Origin: an uncultured Eubacteriales bacterium
GTDB lineage: Bacteria; Bacillota; Clostridia; Peptostreptococcales; Anaerovoracaceae
Assembly: GCA_902803725.1 (NCBI GenBank)
Contig: CADCRD010000178.1
Location: 1 to 23,271, forward strand
Length of the DNA: 23,271 bases
Direction: 5' to 3'
The notes below the pieces were generated by a model, which saw nothing but the letters and a program-made list of their open reading frames with translations, searched no databases and was not told where the DNA came from. Position numbers and translations under genes: made by a program. This document shows, piece by piece, positions 8,524 through 14,968 of the stretch (positions are counted from its first letter, which is position 1; every line of letters begins with the position of its first letter).

Positions 8524-8550
8524 AAAAGCAGCCTTTTGAGGCTGTTTTTT
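8524..8550 (+). terminator. Rho-independent terminator after rex
   Basis: A short stem CAGCC (8529-8533) / GGCTG (8540-8544) with a 6-base loop is followed by six T residues, and A residues precede it. It lies about 90 bases after the rex stop. Confidence 0.7.
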
Positions 8551-8559
8551 AGTAAATAA

Positions 8560-8590
8560 AATAACCGTTCCCCAAGGAGAAACGGTTATT
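8560..8590. terminator. Convergent (bidirectional) terminator between rex and ferredoxin
   Basis: A perfect 10-base stem pairs AATAACCGTT (8560-8569) with AACGGTTATT (8581-8590) around an 11-base loop. On the - strand it is followed by TTTATTT, so it mainly ends the ferredoxin transcript. It can also back up the rex terminator. Confidence 0.75.
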
Positions 8591-8606
8591 ATACTCGTTG
8601 CTATGA

Positions 8607-8777
8607 TTAGCCCTGCTTCGGTGCGTCAACCGGGCAAGCACCAGCACAAGCACCACAGTCGATGCATGTACCTTCGTCGATCACGAATTTGCCGTCGCCT
8701 TCGCTGATAGCGCCAACCGGGCATTCGCCTGCACAAGCTCCGCAAGCGATGCAGCTGTCATCGATTACATATGCCAT
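8607..8777 (-). CDS. 2x[4Fe-4S] clostridial-type ferredoxin
   Basis: This 56-residue protein carries two CxxCxxCxxxCP cluster motifs, CIACGACAGECP and CIDCGACAGACP, the classic small clostridial ferredoxin. It shuttles low-potential electrons in the cytoplasm, for example from 2-oxoacid:ferredoxin oxidoreductases to hydrogenase or Rnf. The start is fixed by AGGAGG at 8786-8791, 8 bases before the ATG at 8777. The open frame extends 19 codons upstream, but that part has no ribosome binding site. It is the only - strand gene here and appears monocistronic, with its own promoter and a convergent terminator. It could accept electrons from the oxidoreductase encoded at 20396-23035. Confidence 0.97.
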   Translation of the reverse strand: MAYVIDDSCIACGACAGECPVGAISEGDGKFVIDEGTCIDCGACAGACPVDAPKQG

Positions 8778-8820
8778 GATTAAATCCTCCTTTATAGTTT
8801 TATTAATATTGACAAAAAGA

Positions 8821-8849
8821 AGTATAGCATCCATGTATCAAAAAGTAAA
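8821..8849 (-). promoter_or_regulatory. Probable promoter of the ferredoxin gene
   Basis: Read on the - strand, a -35-like box TTTACT (8849-8844) and a -10 box TATACT (8826-8821) are spaced by 17 bases. The -10 is good and the -35 is weak. Transcription would start about 30 bases before the AGGAGG site. Confidence 0.6.
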
Positions 8850-9068
8850 GAAAATAGGACAATAGTTTTTAGATGAAACGGGTAAATTCCGGGCAAAAAG
8901 GAAAAAAGCGGCTAAAAGGAGCGTTAGTTAAAGCTAACACAACGCTTGAAATTTCAACACTTTGTGGAAGTGTGGCCGAAAAAGAGGTTTTATACGCTGC
9001 TGTACAGTACTAAAGTATATGATCATATTTTTTGTGTTGAAAAACAGTGCCTTTTAGTTCAGAATTAA
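8850..9068. other. Intergenic region with several hairpins, no gene recognised
   Basis: No convincing reading frame is present. Visible structure: a 9-pair hairpin, GCGTT (8921-8925) and GTTA (8927-8930) with TAAC (8935-8938) and AACGC (8941-8945), loop AAGC. Next is a perfect palindrome TTGAAATTTCAA (8946-8957). A 6-pair hairpin ACACTT (8957-8962) / AAGTGT (8968-8973) follows. An outer CGGC (8909-8912) / GCCG (8975-8978) pairing could close all of these. Further on is the palindrome ATATGATCATAT followed by T residues (about 9016-9032). A weak promoter-like TTGAAA (9038-9043) with CAGAAT 17 bases later may serve the next gene. It could be a leader or small RNA, or only regulatory DNA. Confidence 0.4.
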
Positions 9069-9113
9069 ATGCAGGAGGAAAGATGCGGTTTTTCCCCGCG
9101 TCAGGATCATTCG

Positions 9114-9929
9114 ATGAAAGTATATGCACTGGTAGGCAAGAGCGGTACCGGAAAGAGTTATCAGGCGATGGAGCTGTGCGAAAAACGCGGCATACAGGCT
9201 ATAATCGATGATGGACTGTTTATTTGCAACAATACAGTTATGGCCGGCATCTCGGCAAAAACAGATCCGACAAAGATAGGCGCGGTAAAGACGGCGCTGT
9301 TTACCCAGGATCTCAGAAAGGCTGAGGTGGTTAAAAAAATCAGGGAAGTGTCTCCGGACAGCATCCTGATCCTTGGGACATCCGAAGGCATGGTGAAAAA
9401 GATCGCGGCCCGGCTGGAATTTCCGCCGATAGAGGAGATCATCCGGATCGAGGATATAACCACGCCCGAACAGCGTGAAGCGGCGCATAAGCAGCGCAAT
9501 GTGATGGGCAAACATGTCGTTCCTGCCCCGACGGCACAGTTAAAACGCCAGTTTTCGGGTTATTTCATGGATCCGATGAGGATCTTCCGCGGATGGGGAC
9601 CGGTGCATGACATAGAAGAAGAAAAGTCAGTCGTTCGGCCGACATTCAGCTACATGGGAGATTTTTTCATCTCTGAGAAATCAGTGTCTGATATTGTTTA
9701 TCTGACAGCACGTGATGTTCCCGGAGTGAGTGAACTGAAAAAAGTTCTTGCGGAAAACCGCAAAGAAGAGCTGATCGTCAGGATACTGGCAGTCTTTGAA
9801 CAGGATAGATCCATCCCCAAAACAGCTGCAATGCTGCAGCGCCGGTGTGCGCGACAGATCGATAAGATGACCGGATTCAATGTAGGGGCGATAAATGTGG
9901 AAGTGCGCGAACTTGCTCCAAGGGAATAA
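9114..9929 (+). CDS. P-loop ATPase-like protein with C-terminal Asp23/Gls24-like domain
   Basis: The N-terminus reads MKVYALVGKSGTGKSYQ, with a clear Walker A (GKSGTGKS, residues 8-15). SILILGTSEGM near residue 83 is a Walker B candidate without the usual acidic end. Residues about 190-268 look like an Asp23/Gls24 domain: VSDIVYLTARDVPGVSEL, then IPKTAAMLQRRCARQIDKMTGFNVGAINVEV. Asp23 proteins form envelope-associated assemblies in Gram-positives; what the joined ATPase does is unknown to me. ATG 9114 has AGGA at 9103-9106, 7 bases upstream. ATG 9069 would add 15 residues and lacks a site. The strongest site (AGGAGG, 9073-9078) points to ATG 9083 in another frame. The next gene starts 4 bases after this one, so they form an operon. 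Confidence 0.75.
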   Translation: MKVYALVGKSGTGKSYQAMELCEKRGIQAIIDDGLFICNNTVMAGISAKTDPTKIGAVKTALFTQDLRKAEVVKKIREVSPDSILILGTSEGMVKKIAARLEFPPIEEIIRIEDITTPEQREAAHKQRNVMGKHVVPAPTAQLKRQFSGYFMDPMRIFRGWGPVHDIEEEKSVVRPTFSYMGDFFISEKSVSDIVYLTARDVPGVSELKKVLAENRKEELIVRILAVFEQDRSIPKTAAMLQRRCARQIDKMTGFNVGAINVEVRELAPRE

Positions 9930-9933
9930 GCGG

Positions 9934-10884
9934 ATGAAAAGAAAAACACAAGACAAAAATGCCAGCGATCAGATATCATTTGAAGTTCCGGCTGCCGATT
10001 TTGTGCTGAAACACATTTTCGAATGCGGGCAGTGCTTTCGCTGGGAGCGCGAGGAGAATAATAACAATTTTGAATCATATTTCGGGATCGCAGGCGGCCG
10101 TGTCGCCCGGGTATCTGTCACTGATGCAGAAAAAGAGAGCACCGGAACATGGAAAAACAGCGAAACATGCGGCCGGAGCGATGAAAAAAAGGTGACCCTT
10201 CGTATAGATCAGTTTTCAAGACCTGAAAAAGATAGTGATTCGAATGGGAAAAACGATATTCTGTTCTGGAAAAACTACTTTGATCTCGATACGGATTATG
10301 GAAAGATCAAAATGGAATTGTCAAAGGACAGAATAATAAAACAGGCAATTCCCTTCGGTCACGGGATCCGCATTTTGAGACAGGATCCATGGGAGACAAC
10401 AGTTTCCTTTATTATTTCTCAAAACAATAATATCCCGAGAATAAAGAAGAATATCCGTGATCTGGCAAAACTCGCCGGGAAGCCTGTTAATGGCATATTC
10501 CCCTCAGATCTCCGGTGGTATGAACTGCCTTCGCCGGAAGAACTGGCGCATCTGACAGTCGATGATCTGGCCCCGGTAAGGCTCGGTTACCGCGCCCGGT
10601 ATCTTATCGAGACAGCGCGGTGCGTCTGTGAGCAGGGGCTTGATGTCCTGACAGACGATCTGGACTCACTGTGCGGGGTAGGCCCCAAAGTCGCCAGTTG
10701 TATCAGACTGTTCGGGCTGAACCAGACCGATAGCTTTCCGATCGACGTGTGGGTCAGGCGTGTCATGCGCGAGCTGTATGATATTGAAAAACCTGCAGAG
10801 ATGAAGGCATTTGCCGAAAAAACCTTTGGACGGTATGGAGGCATTGCCCAGCAGTATCTGTTCTATTACATGAGGGAAAAATAA
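9934..10884 (+). CDS. OGG1/AlkA-type DNA glycosylase (8-oxoguanine)
   Basis: This 316-residue protein resembles clostridial 8-oxoguanine DNA glycosylase/AP lyases. The N-terminal OGG domain shows FVLKHIFECGQCFRWERE and YFDLDTDYG. The glycosylase core has DPWETTVSFIISQNNN. The helix-hairpin-helix runs LCGVGPKVASCIRLFGL, with the catalytic lysine in GPK. The catalytic aspartate is in SFPIDVWVRRV. A hydrophilic Ser/Glu/Lys/Asn-rich stretch of about 30 residues after GRVARVSV seems longer than in relatives and probably forms a surface loop. AAGGGA at about 9920-9925 supports ATG 9934. An earlier ATG at 9895 lies inside the upstream gene. No terminator is evident after it. The link with the P-loop/Asp23 gene suggests co-expression, not a shared function. 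Confidence 0.88.
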   Translation: MKRKTQDKNASDQISFEVPAADFVLKHIFECGQCFRWEREENNNNFESYFGIAGGRVARVSVTDAEKESTGTWKNSETCGRSDEKKVTLRIDQFSRPEKDSDSNGKNDILFWKNYFDLDTDYGKIKMELSKDRIIKQAIPFGHGIRILRQDPWETTVSFIISQNNNIPRIKKNIRDLAKLAGKPVNGIFPSDLRWYELPSPEELAHLTVDDLAPVRLGYRARYLIETARCVCEQGLDVLTDDLDSLCGVGPKVASCIRLFGLNQTDSFPIDVWVRRVMRELYDIEKPAEMKAFAEKTFGRYGGIAQQYLFYYMREK

Positions 10885-10929
10885 CATGCACGAAAAGACG
10901 TCAGCGAAAATCCGCCGGTTACAAAATAA

Positions 10930-10958
10930 TAGACATGATATTATTAATATAGTAAAAT
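10930..10958 (+). promoter_or_regulatory. Promoter of the AGCS symporter gene
   Basis: The -35 box TAGACA (10930-10935) and -10 box TAAAAT (10953-10958) each match consensus at 5 of 6 positions, with a 17-base spacer. Transcription should begin around 10965, exactly where the structured leader starts. Confidence 0.75.
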
Positions 10959-10964
10959 AAAATA

Positions 10965-11069
10965 GTCTATATGGCGGAGAGCATACAAGCATCTGGATCG
11001 TTCAGGTGCGAAGATGGCGAAACAGTAGTATGTATCCACTGCGAGACATGTATTTCTATCCGTTTTTTT
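10965..11069 (+). ncRNA. Structured 5' leader of the symporter gene, possible riboswitch (class not recognised)
   Basis: Nested pairings can be drawn: GTCT (10965-10968) with AGAC (11044-11047), CATAC (10982-10986) with GTATG (11028-11032), and a 7-pair hairpin GCATCTG (10989-10995) with CAGGTGC (11003-11009). An alternative pairs CGGAGAG and ATACA (10975-10987) with TGTAT and CTATCCG (11049-11062), immediately before seven T residues (11063-11069). This gives two exclusive folds, one of them terminator-like. The class is unassigned. A signature like GGUGCGAAG recalls lysine riboswitches, but the remaining lysine core is missing. Confidence 0.45.
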
Positions 11070-11094
11070 ACACACGTTTTGGGAGGAAAACTTT

Positions 11095-12525
11095 ATGTTA
11101 GACTCAATTGATAAGGTGGTACTGGCGATTGCCGATGTACTATACCAGCCGTGGTGTGTTCCGCTGCTTCTGATCGCAGGCGGTATCCTGTTCACGATTC
11201 GTACAGGATTCATGCAGGTCAGATTCTTTGGCGAAAGTATCAGAGTCGTCAAAGAAAAGCCTCATGAAGGAGGTATCTCTTCATTCGGAGCACTCATGGT
11301 ATCAACAGCTTCCAGAGTAGGTACCGGAAACATCATCGGTGTATCTACAGCTATTATCCTCGGTGGCGAAGGAGCTATTTTCTGGATGTGGATCACAGCG
11401 TTCCTCGGTGGCGCAACGGCGTTCGTAGAGTCGACCCTGGCTCAGATCTACAAGAAAAGAAACCCCGATGGCTCCAGCTACGGCGGCCCTGCGTTCTACA
11501 TGCATCAGGCACTTCACGCAAGATGGCTGGGCGTCATTTTCTCATTCTTGATTATCTTTACATACGCCGTAGGTTACAACATGCTGGCTGCATATAACCT
11601 GCAGTCGACATTCGCGGCATTCAGCTTCTATAAAGAAGGTACAACGCCGATGATCATCGGTATCATCCTCGCGGTGCTGTTTGCCATTATCGTTCTTGGC
11701 GGAGCTAAGAGACTGGTTCACGTAACTGGCGTGCTCGTTCCGGTAATGGGCGTTGCTTATGTAGCAGTTGCTATCATCGTTCTCGTAATGAACGCAAGTA
11801 ACATTCCGGCAATGTTCGGCCGTATCTTCTCCAGCGCTTTTGATTTCAAAGCTATATTCGGAGGATTTGCGGGATCGTGCCTGATGTTCGGTCTGAAGAG
11901 AGGGCTTTACTCCAATGAAGCCGGTATGGGTTCAGCGCCAAATGCCGCTGCAACAGCCGATGTATCCCACCCGGCTAAACAGGGTCTGGTACAGATGCTT
12001 TCTGTATTCATTGATACGCTGCTGATCTGTACAGCTACAGCTCTCATGTGCATGAGCACAAATGTAATGCCGAAGGGTTATGTAATGGATGACGGCAGCG
12101 CAAATGCTGCAGGATTCGTTCAGGATTCCATCGGTTCAACACTGGGAAGCTTTGGTCCGATCTTCATCGCAGTCGCTATGTCACTGTTCGCGTTCACAAC
12201 GCTGATAGGTAACTATTCATACTGCGAAGGATGTCTCAAGTTCATCCTGAAGAGGGAACCAAGCCCGGGTCTCCTGCTGGTATTCAGACTTGTCGCTGCC
12301 GGCCTCGTATTCGTAGGGGCTATTGCCAGTGCAGGACTCGTATGGGATACTGCTGATCTGGCACAGGGTCTGATGGTAATCACGAACGTACCGTCGATAC
12401 TGATCCTTGGCGGCGTCGCCATCAAGTGCTTTAAGGATTATGAAAAGCAGAAAAAGGCAGGCGTCAATCCTGAATTCAAGGCTGCTGATATCGGTCTGAA
12501 ACAGAAGACGGATTTCTGGAACTAA
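11095..12525 (+). CDS. Alanine/glycine:cation symporter (AGCS family)
   Basis: This 476-residue membrane protein imports alanine or glycine with Na+ (or H+). It has about ten hydrophobic segments across its length. The family signature is seen in STASRVGTGNIIGVSTAI, and other typical parts are GGEGAIFWMW, ESTLAQIYKKRNPDGSSYGGPAFYM, LKRGLYSNEAGMGSAPNAAATADVSHPAKQG and FAFTTLIGNYSYCEGC. The start ATG 11095 has GGGAGG at 11081-11086, 8 bases upstream. The gene is monocistronic, with a promoter, a long structured leader and a strong terminator. AGCS genes are often under glycine-responsive control in Firmicutes, but I could not fit the glycine aptamer to this leader. The exact substrate cannot be told from sequence. 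Confidence 0.95.
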   Translation: MLDSIDKVVLAIADVLYQPWCVPLLLIAGGILFTIRTGFMQVRFFGESIRVVKEKPHEGGISSFGALMVSTASRVGTGNIIGVSTAIILGGEGAIFWMWITAFLGGATAFVESTLAQIYKKRNPDGSSYGGPAFYMHQALHARWLGVIFSFLIIFTYAVGYNMLAAYNLQSTFAAFSFYKEGTTPMIIGIILAVLFAIIVLGGAKRLVHVTGVLVPVMGVAYVAVAIIVLVMNASNIPAMFGRIFSSAFDFKAIFGGFAGSCLMFGLKRGLYSNEAGMGSAPNAAATADVSHPAKQGLVQMLSVFIDTLLICTATALMCMSTNVMPKGYVMDDGSANAAGFVQDSIGSTLGSFGPIFIAVAMSLFAFTTLIGNYSYCEGCLKFILKREPSPGLLLVFRLVAAGLVFVGAIASAGLVWDTADLAQGLMVITNVPSILILGGVAIKCFKDYEKQKKAGVNPEFKAADIGLKQKTDFWN

Positions 12526-12554
12526 GCAGCATATGACAGCTTAAAAGAGCATAA

Positions 12555-12594
12555 AAAGACCGGCAGCCCGGCGGTGCCGGTCTTTCAATTTTTT
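12555..12594 (+). terminator. Strong terminator after the symporter gene
   Basis: A perfect 11-base stem AAAGACCGGCA (12555-12565) / TGCCGGTCTTT (12575-12585) with a 9-base loop is followed by a T-rich tract ending near 12594. It is 29 bases after the stop codon. Confidence 0.93.
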
Positions 12595-12595
12595 G

Positions 12596-12624
12596 TTGAC
12601 ACAGGGCGGGTTTTAATATAGCAT
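12596..12624 (+). promoter_or_regulatory. Promoter of the riboswitch-xpt transcript
   Basis: A perfect -35 TTGACA (12596-12601) is followed after 17 bases by TAGCAT (12619-12624), a weaker -10. It lies directly between the symporter terminator and the purine riboswitch. Confidence 0.65.
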
Positions 12625-12652
12625 TTTAGTATAGAAAAAATAACGAAATGCT

Positions 12653-12725
12653 TTTCTGATATAATCCCGGATGAATGGCCCGGGAGTTTCTACCGCAGCG
12701 CCGTTATAGCTGCGACTATTGGAAA
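12653..12725 (+). ncRNA. Purine riboswitch, guanine/xanthine class
   Basis: All parts of the purine aptamer are present. P1 is TTTCTGA (12653-12659) with TTGGAAA (12719-12725). The J1/2 junction is TATAAT. P2 is TCCCGG with CCGGGA around a loop containing TGAATGG. The J2/3 junction is GTTTCTACC. P3 is CGCAGC with GCTGCG around a CCGTTAT-containing loop, followed by GACTAT. The C in ACTAT marks the guanine-type pocket; adenine switches carry T. The downstream gene is xpt, the classic target. Confidence 0.95.
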
Positions 12726-12729
12726 CATG

Positions 12730-12768
12730 AATGCTTCAGTTGGGTATTTCAGCTGGAGTGTTTTTAGT
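12730..12768 (+). terminator. Riboswitch expression-platform terminator
   Basis: A 12-pair stem AATGCTTCAGTT (12730-12741) / AGCTGGAGTGTT (12751-12762), with four G-U pairs, runs into TTTTT. It begins 4 bases after P1, as in purine riboswitches that stop transcription when ligand is bound. Guanine should therefore repress xpt. The 70 bases from here to xpt show only the ribosome binding site. Confidence 0.85.
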
Positions 12769-12837
12769 TTAACGGCTGCGGCAAAGCGTGGTCAGAAAGA
12801 CAAGCAAGCAGCAACTTGAAAGGAAAAGGAATCACTC

Positions 12838-13419
12838 ATGAAAGCAATGGAAGAAAAGATCCGTAAAGAAGGAACAGTTCTGCCGGGAGGGATACTAAAG
12901 GTAGGCAGTTTTCTGAATCAGCAGATAGATACGGAATTTCTGAAAGAGATCGGTGACGAGATTGCCCGTCTTTTTGAAAAAGAAGAAATTACTAAAATAA
13001 TGACGATAGAATCCAGCGGGATCGCTATCGCAGCTGCAGCAGGGATGTCCATGGGACTTCCTGTTATTTTTGCCAAAAAACACAAGGCCAGCAATGTTGA
13101 CGGTGAAATACTCAGTACAAAGATACATTCTTTCACTCACGGAAATGATTACGAAGCAGTTGTCAGCAGAGACTATCTGAAGGAAGGCGACAGAGTCCTG
13201 CTGGTGGATGACTTTCTTGCCAGCGGCAATGCACTGGACGGACTGATGGATCTGGCTGAACTGGCAGGAGCAGAGGTCGCGGGCGCGGCAGTTGCCATCG
13301 AAAAGAAATTTCAGGGAGGCGGAGACAAGCTGAGGGTCCGCAATGTCAGAGTCGAACCGCTTGCCTGCATCGAAAAGATGACTGACACTGAGATCATTTT
13401 TACGGACAACAAAAGATAG
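12838..13419 (+). CDS. xpt: Xanthine phosphoribosyltransferase
   Basis: Xpt joins xanthine to PRPP to give XMP in purine salvage, in the cytoplasm. The 193-residue protein has the PRPP-binding motif VLLVDDFLASGNAL and the typical N-terminus KIRKEGTVLPGGILKVGSFLNQQID, as well as IESSGIAIAAAAGMSMGLPVIFAKKHKAS. AAGGA at 12826-12830 lies 7 bases before ATG 12838. A second ATG at 12847 is also close to the usual N-terminus. Control by the guanine-class riboswitch just upstream confirms the function. The next gene, a binding lipoprotein for a nucleoside-type transporter, starts 82 bases on without a clear terminator between, so uptake and salvage may share this switch. Confidence 0.96.
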   Translation: MKAMEEKIRKEGTVLPGGILKVGSFLNQQIDTEFLKEIGDEIARLFEKEEITKIMTIESSGIAIAAAAGMSMGLPVIFAKKHKASNVDGEILSTKIHSFTHGNDYEAVVSRDYLKEGDRVLLVDDFLASGNALDGLMDLAELAGAEVAGAAVAIEKKFQGGGDKLRVRNVRVEPLACIEKMTDTEIIFTDNKR

Positions 13420-13501
13420 TTCATAATGATGCATCTGCGTCATGAGAAATAAACAATATCACACTTATTATCACAATTTAGTTCAGGAGGAAAAAAACTA
13501 A

Positions 13502-14719
13502 ATGAAAAAGAAAAGTTTGATAATGCTGCTCGTAGTGGCAATGATCGCAGCTTTCTCACTGACAGGCTGCGGAGGTTCAGGCGATGAAGAAAAGTCTGAA
13601 GAAAAAGAAGGCAAAACAGTAAAGGCCGGTTTCATATGCCTTCATGATGAGAACTCGACTTATGACCTCAACTTCATTAATGCAGCAAAAGAAGCATGCG
13701 ATGAAGCCGGAATTGATTATGAGATCAAGACAAACATCCCGGAAGGTCAGGAGTGCTATGATGCGGCAGCTGAACTGGTTGATGCCGGATGCAACGTAAT
13801 ATTTGCAGACTCATTCGGTCATGAGGATTACATGATCCAGGCGGCAAAAGAATTCACAGATGTTCAGTTCTGTCATTCAACAGGAACAAAGGCGCACACA
13901 GAAGGTCTTGACAATTACCACAACGCATTTGCCAGCATCTATGAAGGCCGTTACCTTGCAGGTGTTGCTGCAGGAATGAAGCTGAACGAAATGATCAAAG
14001 AAGGCAAGATCACGGAAGATCAGGCAAAGATCGGTTATGTAGGCGCATTCACTTATGCTGAAGTTATCAGCGGCTACACATCATTCTTCCTCGGCGCCAG
14101 ATCAGAATGCCCGAGTGCAACAATGGACGTAACATTCACAGGTTCATGGTATGATGAAACAGCTGAAAAAGAAGCAGCAAACAAGCTGATCGACGGCGGC
14201 TGCGTACTCATCAGCCAGCACGCTGATTCCATGGGAGCTCCGACAGCATGTGAAAAGAAAAAAGTTCCGAATGTTTCATACAACGGCAGCACAGAAAAGG
14301 CCTGCCCGAACACATTCATCGTATCATCACGCATCGACTGGGCTCCGTACTACAAGACGGTCATCAAAGCAGTTCAGAACGGCGACAAACTGGATGCTGA
14401 TTACACCGGAACACTCAAGACAAAATCAGTCCAGCTGACAGAAGTAAACGAAAAGGCAGCAGCAGAAGGAACAGCTGACAAGCTGGCTGAGGTCCAGAAA
14501 AAACTCGAAGCAGGCGACCTGCATGTATTCGACACATCAGCATTTACAGTAGACGGCAAAAAACTCGACAGCTACAAAGCTGACGTTGACACAGATGAGA
14601 AATACGAAAAAGATACAGAAGTTATCAAGGACGGTTACTTCCACGAATCCGAATTCCGTTCAGCTCCGTACTTCGATCTGCAGATCGACGGCATCAAACT
14701 GCTCGACAAGAAAATGTAA
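13502..14719 (+). CDS. BMP-family (PnrA-like) substrate-binding lipoprotein
   Basis: This 405-residue protein starts with a lipoprotein signal peptide, MKKKSLIMLLVVAMIAAFS followed by the lipobox LTGC (Cys near residue 23). A Glu/Lys-rich linker connects it to the binding domain. Domain segments such as FICLHDENSTYDLNFINAAKEA, IFADSFGHEDYMIQAAKEF, ASIYEGRYLAGVAAG and DGGCVLISQHADSMGAP match the basic membrane protein family, which binds nucleosides or purine bases for ABC uptake. AGGAGG (13485-13490) lies 11 bases before ATG 13502. A 7-pair hairpin (13426-13443) lies in the gap after xpt. The ATPase and permeases follow after a gap with two large hairpins, a layout that may raise binding-protein levels over the membrane parts. 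The ligand is inferred, not shown. Confidence 0.92.
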   Translation: MKKKSLIMLLVVAMIAAFSLTGCGGSGDEEKSEEKEGKTVKAGFICLHDENSTYDLNFINAAKEACDEAGIDYEIKTNIPEGQECYDAAAELVDAGCNVIFADSFGHEDYMIQAAKEFTDVQFCHSTGTKAHTEGLDNYHNAFASIYEGRYLAGVAAGMKLNEMIKEGKITEDQAKIGYVGAFTYAEVISGYTSFFLGARSECPSATMDVTFTGSWYDETAEKEAANKLIDGGCVLISQHADSMGAPTACEKKKVPNVSYNGSTEKACPNTFIVSSRIDWAPYYKTVIKAVQNGDKLDADYTGTLKTKSVQLTEVNEKAAAEGTADKLAEVQKKLEAGDLHVFDTSAFTVDGKKLDSYKADVDTDEKYEKDTEVIKDGYFHESEFRSAPYFDLQIDGIKLLDKKM

Positions 14720-14763
14720 GAGAGCATAAGAGCTGATTTAACAAGAATGAGATAAAAAAGCCG

Positions 14764-14791
14764 GGCGAAAGGCTGCCCTCAGCCTTTCGCC
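14764..14791 (+). other. Perfect 12-pair hairpin after the BMP gene
   Basis: GGCGAAAGGCTG (14764-14775) pairs perfectly with CAGCCTTTCGCC (14780-14791) around the loop CCCT. No T-tract follows on the + strand. A run of six A lies just before it, so it looks like a terminator only on the - strand, where no gene is visible. On the + strand it could stabilise the binding-protein mRNA or partly stop transcription. Confidence 0.85.
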
Positions 14792-14814
14792 ATTCCCATT
14801 TATGAAAGCAAGCG

Positions 14815-14866
14815 TTTGCTGTAAAGGAAAGAACAGCACACCGGCTGTTTTTCCCTTTGCGGCAGA
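14815..14866 (+). other. Long imperfect hairpin (about 23 pairs) before the ABC ATPase gene
   Basis: The arm 14815-14837 pairs with 14844-14866 around the loop ACACCG, with one mismatch and several G-U pairs. The top of the stem is AACAGC / GCTGTT followed by T residues (14848-14852) inside the arm. The shorter top alone would resemble a weak terminator, while the full stem would bury the T-tract. A small 5-pair hairpin CTGCC / GGCAG (14890-14902) follows. Confidence 0.7.
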
Positions 14867-14968
14867 AATGCATCAGATTAATATCATTACTGCCTCTGGC
14901 AGCCTTTGAAAAAAGACTCTGCAATACGACTGTAAATTATTATGATAAAAGAAAGGTGATGATCACTC

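Noticed and set aside
8946..8957. TTGAAATTTCAA as a Rex operator
   Set aside because: It is a 12-base palindrome without the 4-base centre and the TTGT...ACAA ends expected for Rex.
10965..11069. Lysine or glycine riboswitch before the symporter gene
   Set aside because: The GGTGCGAAG...AGTAGTATG stretch recalls the lysine switch, but the GCCGAAG core and the length are missing. GGAGAG suggests the glycine switch, but the CCGAAGG and CTCTCAGG elements are absent.
14764..14791. Rho-independent terminator on the + strand after the BMP gene
   Set aside because: The stem is perfect but is followed by ATTCCCATTT, not a T-tract. The T-run exists only for the - strand, where there is no gene.
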